This document shows, in pieces, positions 15,544 to 23,142 of a DNA stretch of 31,446 nt. The notes below the pieces were generated by a model. It made no database searches. It was not told the DNA's origin and was given only the letters and a program-made list of their open reading frames with translations. The stretch is from an uncultured Bacilli bacterium (GTDB lineage: Bacteria > Bacillota_I > Bacilli_A > RF39 > UBA660): assembly GCA_944332105.1 (NCBI GenBank), contig CALVJI010000002.1, positions 1-31,446 on the forward strand. The letters are read 5' to 3'. Position numbers and translations under genes: made by a program. How positions within the stretch are numbered: the first letter of the stretch is position 1; every line of letters starts with the position of its first letter.

Positions 15544-15900
15544 ATGAATTATAATGTAAAAATAACCCTCCAAAATGGAGAAAATATCGTAATTGATGAA
15601 GAAAACGTCCCAGCCTTATTAGAAGATAATATCTTAAGTTTTCAATTACAAAATATGGAACACAGTGTAAATTTAGTGACAAAAGAATTTATTAGAGAAA
15701 ACGATGAATACGCTTTTTTACTTGATATCGCGCATCAAAAAAGTGAAATAACGTTAAAAAAAGAACAATATAACTTGCAAGTTTTAGTAGAGTATGCTAA
15801 TCTATTGACGAATAAAAATGCGATCCAGTTATCCTATTTTATTGAAACAGATGATCATGAAAATATTTTAACAATAGAATTGGAGGAAAAGATAAAGTGA
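15544..15900 (+). CDS. DUF1934 family protein (YwiB-like)
   Basis: A 118-residue beta-rich protein, beginning MNYNVKITLQNGENIVIDEE and ending in ETDDHENILTIELEEKIK. Length, style and position directly before argS match the DUF1934/YwiB family, which has a lipocalin-like fold and no known function. ATG 15544 is preferred to the in-frame GTG 15538 because AGAGGTG lies just before it. The stop TGA overlaps the argS GTG (GTGA), so the two are translationally coupled. Confidence 0.75.
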   Translation: MNYNVKITLQNGENIVIDEENVPALLEDNILSFQLQNMEHSVNLVTKEFIRENDEYAFLLDIAHQKSEITLKKEQYNLQVLVEYANLLTNKNAIQLSYFIETDDHENILTIELEEKIK

Positions 15901-17591
15901 TAATAGAATATATCGGTCAAAAATTACAAAAGGTTTTAGATGCCTTAGCCATGGATACAACGGCAAAAGTCATTGTTTCAAATCGAAAAGATTTATGCGA
16001 TTATCAATTTGATGGTAGCTTCGCGCTTGCTAAACAAATTCATAAAAATCCTTTTGATATTAGTGAAGAAATTGTAAATAAGTTTAACGAATTATATCCT
16101 AATGATCCGGATTTTAAAAAAGTAGAAGCAGTTCGTCCAGGTTTTATTAATTTTACTTTAAGTGATGCTTTTATTAATGAGGCGTTAACAAAAATGGCTA
16201 CGCATGAAAAATTCAATATTTCTATGCCTAAATCACAAAAAATCGTAATTGACTATGGTGGACCTAATATTGCTAAACCCTTACATGTTGGGCATTTAAG
16301 AAGTGCGATTGTTGGTGAATCAATTAAAAGAATTTTAAAATATTTTAATCATGAAGTTATTGGTGATGTTCACTTAGGAGATTATGGCTTACAAATTGGT
16401 CAAGTTATTTATGGCTTACAAACTGAAAAAATTGCCAAAGACCAAATTACAATCGTCATTCTAGATGATCTCTATCCACGAATGAGCGCGCTTTGTAAAG
16501 AAGATGAAAAAGTCAAAGAAAAATGCGCTGAAATAACGAAAGAATTACAAGATGGCAATCCTGAATATCAAGAATATTTTAGAATCATTCGCGAAGTTTC
16601 AGGCAATGATATATTAAAAATTTATGATTATTTAGATGTTCATTTTGACTTGTGGTATGGTGAGTCTGATGCGTATCCTTATATAGAAAAAGTAACTAAA
16701 GATTTAACAGCAAAACACCTTTTAACCGAAAGTGACGGAGCTAAAATCATTCTCGTTGCTGATCCAAAAGATGAATTAGAAATCCCACCACTTATCTATC
16801 AAAAAAGTAATGGAGCCTATTTATATGGCACGACAGATCTAGGAACGATTTATCAAAGAATAGAAGACTATCATCCGGATGATATTATTTATGTCACAGA
16901 TATGCGTCAAAGCCTTCATTTTAAACAATTATTCCGTGTTTGCGAAAAACTAGGATATACGAAAAATACATCATTTGAACATCTTGGCTTTGGTACCGTA
17001 AATGGTCCAGATGGCAAACCATTTAAAACTAGAGCTGGAACTGCTCCTAAATTAGATTCATTATTTAAAGAAACAAAGGAAGCCTTTTTAACTTCTAATC
17101 CAAAAAATTCCAACATGAGTGAAGAAGATTTAGATATACTAGTAAACGCGATTATAAAATTTGCTGATCTACAAAATAATCGTGAAAAAGATTACATTTT
17201 TGATATCAACAAATTTTCCGAAGTGGTTGGTAAAACAGGACCATATATTTTATATACCTATTTAAGAATTAACAGCATTTTAGAAAAAGAAGAAAAGCCA
17301 ACAACTTTAGGTAGTGAAATATATAATCAAGAAGATCGGGACTTGCGAATGAAAATTTTAGAGCTCGAAAATAATTTGAAATATACGTATACAACTCGTA
17401 TGCCTTCTATATTAGCCAATTATTTATATGAAATGTGTGTAAATATGAATGCTTTTTATGAAAAAAATCATATAAATAATCTAGTAGATATAAAGAAAAA
17501 AGAAAATTGGTTATATGTACTTAATTTAAGCAATGCCATTTTAAAAGAAATGTTAGACTTATTAAGTATTAAAATACCAAAGAAAATGTAA
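15897..17591 (+). CDS. argS: arginyl-tRNA synthetase
   Basis: A 564-residue class I synthetase that charges tRNA-Arg. The N-terminal Arg_tRNA_synt_N region is followed by the HIGH-type motif AKPLHVGHLRSAIVG (about residues 125-139). The KMSKS-like region is GPDGKPFKTRAGT, lacking the second lysine, which is usual for ArgS. The C-terminal anticodon-binding DALR domain contains YTYLRINSIL. The GTG start overlaps the stop of the upstream gene and has GGAGG before it. rpoE follows 11 bases after the stop. Confidence 0.96.
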   Translation: MIIEYIGQKLQKVLDALAMDTTAKVIVSNRKDLCDYQFDGSFALAKQIHKNPFDISEEIVNKFNELYPNDPDFKKVEAVRPGFINFTLSDAFINEALTKMATHEKFNISMPKSQKIVIDYGGPNIAKPLHVGHLRSAIVGESIKRILKYFNHEVIGDVHLGDYGLQIGQVIYGLQTEKIAKDQITIVILDDLYPRMSALCKEDEKVKEKCAEITKELQDGNPEYQEYFRIIREVSGNDILKIYDYLDVHFDLWYGESDAYPYIEKVTKDLTAKHLLTESDGAKIILVADPKDELEIPPLIYQKSNGAYLYGTTDLGTIYQRIEDYHPDDIIYVTDMRQSLHFKQLFRVCEKLGYTKNTSFEHLGFGTVNGPDGKPFKTRAGTAPKLDSLFKETKEAFLTSNPKNSNMSEEDLDILVNAIIKFADLQNNREKDYIFDINKFSEVVGKTGPYILYTYLRINSILEKEEKPTTLGSEIYNQEDRDLRMKILELENNLKYTYTTRMPSILANYLYEMCVNMNAFYEKNHINNLVDIKKKENWLYVLNLSNAILKEMLDLLSIKIPKKM

Positions 17592-17602
17592 GGAGAATAT
17601 TT

Positions 17603-18034
17603 ATGAAATTAAAAGATTTATCAAAAGAAGAATTAGAATTAATGGGATATGATGATATTGCTTATCTAATTTTAGAAGATTCTAAGAAAAAAATGAAAAT
17701 AAATGAATTATTTCAAAAAATCTGTGATTTATTAGGCTTAGGCGAAAAAGAATTCGAAAATCAAATTGCGGACTTTTTTGAAATGTTAACAACAAATAAA
17801 AAATTTATCATGTTAGATGATGGCTCATGGGATTTACGCACTCGTCATAGTGAAAAATTAGTAATTGAAGATGACGATGAAGAATTTGAAGAAATCGTCG
17901 ATGAAGAACCAGCTACTGAAGAAGAAAATACAGACGATGAAGATGTTTTCTATGATGAAGATAGTGATGATGATCCAACAGATGATGATTTAAAAGATTT
18001 AGTAATTATTGATGAAGATGAAGAAAATATGTAA
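17603..18034 (+). CDS. rpoE: RNA polymerase delta subunit
   Basis: A 143-residue protein with the typical two-part build of delta. The N-terminal HARE-HTH domain (residues 1-80) includes MTYLI-like YDDIAYLILEDSKKKMKINEL and DDGSWDLR. The C-terminal tail, from about residue 90, is an unbroken run of Asp and Glu (EEFEEIVDEEPATEEE). Delta is a Gram-positive polymerase subunit that speeds enzyme recycling and changes promoter selectivity. AAGGAG precedes the start. Confidence 0.92.
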   Translation: MKLKDLSKEELELMGYDDIAYLILEDSKKKMKINELFQKICDLLGLGEKEFENQIADFFEMLTTNKKFIMLDDGSWDLRTRHSEKLVIEDDDEEFEEIVDEEPATEEENTDDEDVFYDEDSDDDPTDDDLKDLVIIDEDEENM

Positions 18035-18071
18035 GTTCTTTTCTATATAAATAAAAAGAAAGGAAATTTGT

Positions 18072-19127
18072 ATGAAAGAAAGATTAGAAAGTATCAAAAA
18101 AAGATATGAAGAAATTACAACATTATTAATGGATCCAGAAGTAATGAGTGATTTTAATAAAGTAAAATCGCTTTCAAAAGAACAAAGTGATCTAAAAGAA
18201 ATCGTCGATAAATATCAAGAATATGAAATGGCTGAAGAACACATTAAGGAAGCTAAAGAATTAATTAATGATCCAGAATTAAAAGAAATGGCCGAAGCAG
18301 AAATAGAGGAAAATACAGCTAAATTGGAAAAACTTCACCATGAAATTGAAATTTTACTTGTTCCTAAAGATGAAAATGATGGTAAAAATATTATCATGGA
18401 AATTAGAGGAGCTGCCGGTGGTGATGAAGCAAATATCTTTGCTGGTGATTTATTAAGAATGTATACTTACTATGCCGAAAAACAAGGCTGGAAAATTGAA
18501 ATTGATCATCAAGTAGAAGGAACCAGTGGTGGTTTTTCCCAAGTAGAATGTACGATTAAAGGGGAAAATGTGTATAGCAAATTAAAATATGAAAGTGGCG
18601 CGCATCGTGTACAACGTGTTCCTGTAACTGAAACGCAAGGACGTGTTCATACTTCCACCGCGACTGTGCTAGTCATGCCAGAAGTAGAAGACGTAGACAT
18701 CGAAATTAAAGAAAGTGATTTAAAAATAGATGTCTATCATTCAAGTGGTGCCGGTGGTCAATCTGTTAACACAGCAAATTCTGCCGTTCGTATTACCCAT
18801 TTACCAACCAATACGGTTGTAACCTGTCAAAATGAACGTAGTCAATTAAAAAACAAAGATAAAGCAATGAAACTATTAAAAATCAAACTATATGACAGAA
18901 TGCAACAAGAAAAAGAACAAGAAGTGGGAAGCGAAAGAAAAAGCAAAATTGGTACAGGAGATCGAAGCGAAAAAATAAGAACTTATAATTATCCACAAAA
19001 TAGAGTAACAGATCACCGTATTGGTTTTTCTGTGATGTCTTTAGATCGCGTAATGGATGGAGAATTAGATCCAATAATTGAAGCATTAATTACCGAAGAT
19101 TTAAAAAGAAAACTAGCAGGAGAATAA
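18072..19127 (+). CDS. prfA: peptide chain release factor 1
   Basis: A 351-residue class I release factor. The peptidyl-hydrolysis motif GGQ is in SSGAGGQSVNTANSAVRITH. The codon-reading tripeptide is PVT in HRVQRVPVTETQGR, the RF1 form that reads UAA and UAG. The N-terminal domain is a long helical hairpin. The GGQ motif is followed by SVN rather than the usual HVN. It is followed by prmC, the enzyme that methylates the GGQ glutamine, as in many bacteria. A terminator overlaps its stop codon. Confidence 0.96.
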   Translation: MKERLESIKKRYEEITTLLMDPEVMSDFNKVKSLSKEQSDLKEIVDKYQEYEMAEEHIKEAKELINDPELKEMAEAEIEENTAKLEKLHHEIEILLVPKDENDGKNIIMEIRGAAGGDEANIFAGDLLRMYTYYAEKQGWKIEIDHQVEGTSGGFSQVECTIKGENVYSKLKYESGAHRVQRVPVTETQGRVHTSTATVLVMPEVEDVDIEIKESDLKIDVYHSSGAGGQSVNTANSAVRITHLPTNTVVTCQNERSQLKNKDKAMKLLKIKLYDRMQQEKEQEVGSERKSKIGTGDRSEKIRTYNYPQNRVTDHRIGFSVMSLDRVMDGELDPIIEALITEDLKRKLAGE

Positions 19128-19138
19128 TCCTGTTTTTT
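19117..19138 (+). terminator. intrinsic terminator at the end of prfA
   Basis: CAGGA (19117-19121), six-base loop holding the prfA stop codon, TCCTG (19128-19132), six T. It separates prfA from prmC, at least partly. Confidence 0.75.
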
Positions 19139-19179
19139 AATAATAAAAACCAAAAAAATATTTTGAAGGATGGGGTAGA

Positions 19180-19908
19180 ATGAAACCAGATTTTATAACA
19201 GAAGTAGATTGGAAACTATTACAAGAAAAATATAAAGAAAATATTGAGGAAATCGTAAAAAAACTAGAAAGCCATTATCCAGTCCAATATTTAATAGGAA
19301 ATGTGGAGTTTTTAAATACAGTTATTGAAGTAGACGAAAGAGTTTTAATTCCTCGTTTCGAAACAGAACTTTTAGTAGCAAAAACCATAGAAAAAATCAA
19401 AAAAATGTCCCTTCAAAAGCCCAAAATACTAGATCTAGGTACAGGAAGTGGTTGTATTGCTATTGCCCTTAAAAAAAATATTAATGCCGATGTAACAGGC
19501 GTAGATATCTCTGACAAAGCTCTTGAAGTCGCTAAAAAAAATGCCTTATTAAATCAAGTAGAAGTCAAATTTATAAAAGAAGATATGAAAGAAGTATCTT
19601 ATACTGGATATGATGTGATTATTTCAAATCCGCCCTATGTAAAAGAAACAGAGCCTGTAGGAGAAGAAACAAAATTTGAACCACAAAATGCCTTATTTGC
19701 TAAAAATGATGGTCTATACTTTTATGAACAAATTCTAAAAAAAGTAAGTGAGTTATCCACCAAACCAAAATTAATTGCTTTTGAAATCGGAATGTCCCAA
19801 AAAGAAGAAATAAAAAAGTTAATAAATAAATACTTATCCACATCAAAAACAGAAACAGAAAAAGACCTTGCTCATAAAGATCGCTATATTTTTATTGAAT
19901 GTGAATAA
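19180..19908 (+). CDS. prmC: release factor glutamine methyltransferase PrmC
   Basis: A 242-residue SAM-dependent methyltransferase. The SAM loop is LDLGTGSGCIAIAL (about residues 85-98), and the catalytic NPPY is in VIISNPPYVKE. It methylates the glutamine of the GGQ motif in release factors. It is shorter than most PrmC (about 280), because the N-terminal helical domain is reduced, starting with MKPDFITEVDW and YPVQYLIGNVEF. The ATG has GGGGT upstream. Confidence 0.94.
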   Translation: MKPDFITEVDWKLLQEKYKENIEEIVKKLESHYPVQYLIGNVEFLNTVIEVDERVLIPRFETELLVAKTIEKIKKMSLQKPKILDLGTGSGCIAIALKKNINADVTGVDISDKALEVAKKNALLNQVEVKFIKEDMKEVSYTGYDVIISNPPYVKETEPVGEETKFEPQNALFAKNDGLYFYEQILKKVSELSTKPKLIAFEIGMSQKEEIKKLINKYLSTSKTETEKDLAHKDRYIFIECE

Positions 19909-19947
19909 AAAGAAGTAGTTTTTCCCATAAATAAAATAGGTGAAAAA

Positions 19948-20454
19948 ATGAAAAAAATAATTCCTATTTTATTTATCTTCTTTTTAATATACGGTTATGT
20001 AAATAAAGAAGAAATTTTAATTCCAAGTGATGCCATTCGGTTTCGAATCATCGCGAATAGTAATGATTTACAAGATCAAGAATTAAAAATGAAAATAAAA
20101 GATGCGGTAGAAGAAGAATTAAATCGCTTAATGATGAATGCAAAAAACAGTCAAGAAGCTAAAGAAATTATTACAGAAAATTTAACAAATATTGAAAAAA
20201 TAGTAAATGAATACACCCCAAATAGTAAAATATCTTTTGGTTTAAATTATTTTCCTGAAAAAGTGTATCATGGTGTCACTTATGAAAGTGGTGAATATGA
20301 ATCACTAGTGATTACATTAGGAACTGGCACCGGAAATAACTGGTGGTGTGTTATGTTTCCTCCGCTTTGTTTACTAGAAGGCAAAGAAACCGAAACAGAT
20401 GATGTTGAATATAAATTTTATGTTCAAGAAATAATTGACCAATTCTATTCATAA
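19948..20454 (+). CDS. spoIIR: stage II sporulation protein R
   Basis: A 168-residue secreted protein with a membrane-spanning N-terminal signal (residues 1-18). SpoIIR marks are RFRIIANSNDLQDQELKMKI, the central YHGVTYESGEYESLVITLG and WWCVMFPPLCLLE. In Bacillus the forespore secretes it to activate SpoIIGA and so sigma-E in the mother cell. Position after prmC agrees with B. subtilis. A promoter of sigma-F type is not evident in the 39-base gap. Confidence 0.92.
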   Translation: MKKIIPILFIFFLIYGYVNKEEILIPSDAIRFRIIANSNDLQDQELKMKIKDAVEEELNRLMMNAKNSQEAKEIITENLTNIEKIVNEYTPNSKISFGLNYFPEKVYHGVTYESGEYESLVITLGTGTGNNWWCVMFPPLCLLEGKETETDDVEYKFYVQEIIDQFYS

Positions 20455-20463
20455 ATGAGCTCT

Positions 20464-20493
20464 AGTCCCCATACATTATAGTGGGGACTTTTT
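20464..20493 (+). terminator. hairpin between spoIIR and mntP, terminator-like and covering the mntP Shine-Dalgarno
   Basis: AGTCCCCA (20464-20471) and TGGGGACT (20482-20489) form an 8-bp G+C-rich stem followed by five T up to the mntP ATG at 20494. The only Shine-Dalgarno candidate for mntP, GGGG at 20483-20486, is in the right arm. It could be a terminator of spoIIR, a translation control element, or both. Confidence 0.7.
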
Positions 20494-21033
20494 ATGAAAG
20501 AATTCTTAAATATATTTTTAATTGCCATCGCTTTAAGCATGGATACTTTTTCTTTATCATTAGGTATTGGAACTTATAACATTGAAAAGAAAAAATGTAT
20601 TACACTAAGTTTATTAGTAGGAATAATGCACTTTCTAATGCCTTTTTTAGGTTCAATTCTTGGTGACAAAATCATGCACTTTTTTGAATTAAACAGTAAT
20701 CTATTTCTTGGTTGTATTCTACTTTTTATTGCCATGAATTTATTAATTGATTTTTTAAAAAAAGAAGAAGAAAGTGAATTAGATTTAAGTTTTTTAGGCA
20801 TGTTTCTATTTGCTTTTGGTGTTTCAATTGACGCCTTTTCAACAGGTCTAGCTCTATCAGCAATTACCCAAAACAAAATATTTGCCATGCTTCTATTTTC
20901 GATAACAAGTTTTACTTTTACATATATTGGGTTACTAATTGGAAAATTTGTTTCCCAAAAAATAGGTACTAAAGCCAATATCTTAGGATTTATTTTACTA
21001 GTAACTTTAGGAATATTTCATATATGTAAATAA
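20494..21033 (+). CDS. MntP-family manganese efflux pump (YwlD-like)
   Basis: A 179-residue six-helix membrane protein with the two internal DUF204 repeats: ALSMDTFSLSLGIG (about residues 13-26) and GVSIDAFSTGLALS (about 109-122), each with the SxD[TA]F core whose Asp is needed for Mn export in E. coli MntP. The B. subtilis counterpart ywlD lies in the same spoIIR-murAA stretch. The start ATG is immediately after a T run; its only SD lies in the upstream hairpin. Confidence 0.85.
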   Translation: MKEFLNIFLIAIALSMDTFSLSLGIGTYNIEKKKCITLSLLVGIMHFLMPFLGSILGDKIMHFFELNSNLFLGCILLFIAMNLLIDFLKKEEESELDLSFLGMFLFAFGVSIDAFSTGLALSAITQNKIFAMLLFSITSFTFTYIGLLIGKFVSQKIGTKANILGFILLVTLGIFHICK

Positions 21034-21098
21034 TAGTCAAATCCCTTTAAAAAATGCCCATTTTTTGGTATAGTACTATAGACAAAAGGAATGATATT

Positions 21099-22358
21099 AT
21101 GCAGAAAATTCAAATTGAAGGTGGAAATATATTAAGCGGGAACATTGAAATATCGGGTGCAAAAAACAGCGCAGTTGCTCTTATTCCTGCTGCCATCTTA
21201 TGCGATGAAGAAACGACAATCTATAATGTGCCAGCTATATCTGATCGCGATAGTTTAGTAAAAATAATTGAATTACTTAATGGTAAAGTAGAAATTAAAA
21301 ACGATGTTATGCACATTGACTCAAGAAATATAGAAAATGCTTTTATTGCCGAAGAATTATCTACTAAACTTCGAGCTTCTTATTATTTTATGGGTGCATT
21401 ATTAAGTCGTAAAAAATATGTCGAAATAGCTTTACCTGGTGGCTGTAAAATTGGTGATCGAAAAATAGACTTTCATATTAAAGGATTTAAAGCACTAGGA
21501 GCAGAAATCATTGAATTAGAAAATCGGTATATTTTAAAAGCAGATAAACTTAAGGGTTCAAAAATCTATTTAGATTTCGCGAGCGTAGGCGCAACGATCA
21601 ACATCATGCTTGCAGCAGTAAAAGCCGAAGGAACAACAGTTATTAACAATGCAGCTAAAGAACCAGAAATAGTAAATGTTGCTACTTTCTTAAATAATAT
21701 GGGAGCTAAGATTCGTGGCTCTGGAACAAGTAAAATAACTATCGAAGGAGTGCCTTATTTACATAAAGCAATGATCGAAGTAATACCAGATCGAATTGAA
21801 GCAGGGACATATATTATTATTGGGAGTTTATTAGGTCAAAACTTACACATCAAAAACGTAATTAAAGAACATCTTACATCTTTAATCAGTAAACTCCAAG
21901 AAATAGGTGTATCAATTAAAGCAAATGGCAGTGATTTAATTATCAACAAAAGCGATAAACTAAAACCATTAAATATTACAACTTTAGTCTATCCAGGTTT
22001 TCCAACAGACTTAGCCCAACCCATGAGCGTATTAATGACTCAATGTGAAGGAACAAGCATTTTAGAAGAAACGATCTACACGAATCGTGTAGGGCAAATT
22101 CCTTATTTAAACTCAATGGGCGCAAATATAGAAAAAGAAAACAATATTATTTATATTAAAGGAAAAACACCGTTATATGGAAACGATGTAATCGCTAGTG
22201 ACCTAAGAGCCGGAGCTTCTTTAATCATCGCCGGTTTAATAGCTGAAGGAACAACTTCCATTAGTGAAATAGAACATATATTAAGAGGTTATGAACATAT
22301 CGTAGAAAAATTAACCCAAGTAGGAGCAAATATCAAAATAATTACAGAAGAAACATAG
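21099..22358 (+). CDS. murA: UDP-N-acetylglucosamine 1-carboxyvinyltransferase
   Basis: A 419-residue EPSP-synthase-fold enzyme, first step of peptidoglycan synthesis. SGAKNSAVALIPAAIL at the start, catalytic Cys116 in LPGGCKIGDRKIDFH (the fosfomycin target), and FPTDLAQPMSVLMTQ with NRVGQIPYL later are all MurA signatures. ATG 21099 is chosen over the in-frame 21054 for its AAAGGA site and family alignment. The position upstream of spoIID recalls murAA of B. subtilis. A terminator overlaps the stop. Confidence 0.96.
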   Translation: MQKIQIEGGNILSGNIEISGAKNSAVALIPAAILCDEETTIYNVPAISDRDSLVKIIELLNGKVEIKNDVMHIDSRNIENAFIAEELSTKLRASYYFMGALLSRKKYVEIALPGGCKIGDRKIDFHIKGFKALGAEIIELENRYILKADKLKGSKIYLDFASVGATINIMLAAVKAEGTTVINNAAKEPEIVNVATFLNNMGAKIRGSGTSKITIEGVPYLHKAMIEVIPDRIEAGTYIIIGSLLGQNLHIKNVIKEHLTSLISKLQEIGVSIKANGSDLIINKSDKLKPLNITTLVYPGFPTDLAQPMSVLMTQCEGTSILEETIYTNRVGQIPYLNSMGANIEKENNIIYIKGKTPLYGNDVIASDLRAGASLIIAGLIAEGTTSISEIEHILRGYEHIVEKLTQVGANIKIITEET

Positions 22359-22373
22359 TCTATATGTTTTTTT
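22351..22373 (+). terminator. intrinsic terminator of murA
   Basis: AAACATA (22351-22357), five-base loop, TATGTTT (22363-22369) followed by T to 22373. The murA stop TAG is at the stem top. The stem is A/T-rich and of moderate strength. Confidence 0.6.
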
Positions 22374-22401
22374 AATTTCATAAAATTTATTAGGTGTGTT
22401 T

Positions 22402-23073
22402 ATGAAAAAAATTATTCTCTTAACTATTATTATCGGAACGATTTTAACTTTTGTTATTTATAAAAACTTTTATCATGAAGACATGAATATTGTAGCTCTA
22501 GGAGATAATGTTGCCCTAGGACAAACAGCATACAATGTAAAAGGATATAGTTACAATGATTATGTAAAAGACTTTTATGAAGACAACAGCATTTTAAAAG
22601 AATACATAACAGAATTTATAAGTGAAACAGAAACAACTGAAACCTTTCTTTTAAAACTCCAAAACAATTATACTTTAGAAAGTACAAACACTTCTATCAC
22701 TCAAGCTATTTCAAAAGCAAAAATCTTAACCATTGCTTTAGGAATGGATGAATTAAACAGCAAACAAGAGTTAAATTCAAATCATATAGAAAAATATTTA
22801 CAAAATATGGAAAAAATAATCAAAATGTTACGAATTTACAATAAAAAAAATATTTTCTTAATCAGTCTATATCCAACTACTAAAATTTCAAAAGAAAGAG
22901 TAACAGAAATTAATAAAAGATTAGAAGAAATATGTAACCAATACCAAGTTTATTTTATAGATATTACTTCAATTTTAGAAAACAAAGAATATATCTTTAC
23001 CGATCAAAGTTATTATTTCAATTACAAAGCCCACCGTTATATAAGTGAACAAATTATAGACAAAATCAAATAA
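22402..23073 (+). CDS. SGNH/GDSL-like protein with a degenerate active site
   Basis: A 223-residue protein with one N-terminal membrane helix or signal (residues 1-19). Block I, VALGDNVALGQ (about residues 31-41), stands where GDSL hydrolases have GDS: the catalytic Ser is Asn here. The C-terminal block FNYKAHRYISEQI keeps the His but has no Asp three residues before it. The middle ILTIALGMDEL corresponds to block III (the usual GxND) with MDEL. It is probably an extracytoplasmic SGNH-fold pseudoenzyme or a member of a lineage-specific family; the partner is unknown. ATG 22402 with AGGTG upstream is preferred over GTG 22396. Confidence 0.65.
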   Translation: MKKIILLTIIIGTILTFVIYKNFYHEDMNIVALGDNVALGQTAYNVKGYSYNDYVKDFYEDNSILKEYITEFISETETTETFLLKLQNNYTLESTNTSITQAISKAKILTIALGMDELNSKQELNSNHIEKYLQNMEKIIKMLRIYNKKNIFLISLYPTTKISKERVTEINKRLEEICNQYQVYFIDITSILENKEYIFTDQSYYFNYKAHRYISEQIIDKIK

Positions 23074-23083
23074 ACTATAAAGT

Positions 23084-23132
23084 CAAAAAAAATCTAGTGT
23101 GTTTCAGTTGCTCACTAGATTATATTTGTTTT
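23084..23132. terminator. bidirectional terminator between convergent genes
   Basis: Perfect 9-bp stem AATCTAGTG (23091-23099) and CACTAGATT (23113-23121). On minus it is followed by seven T (23090-23084), on plus by ATATTTGTTTT. It serves the SGNH gene and the broken surface-protein gene. Confidence 0.85.
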
Positions 23133-23142
23133 AAATCTGTTT

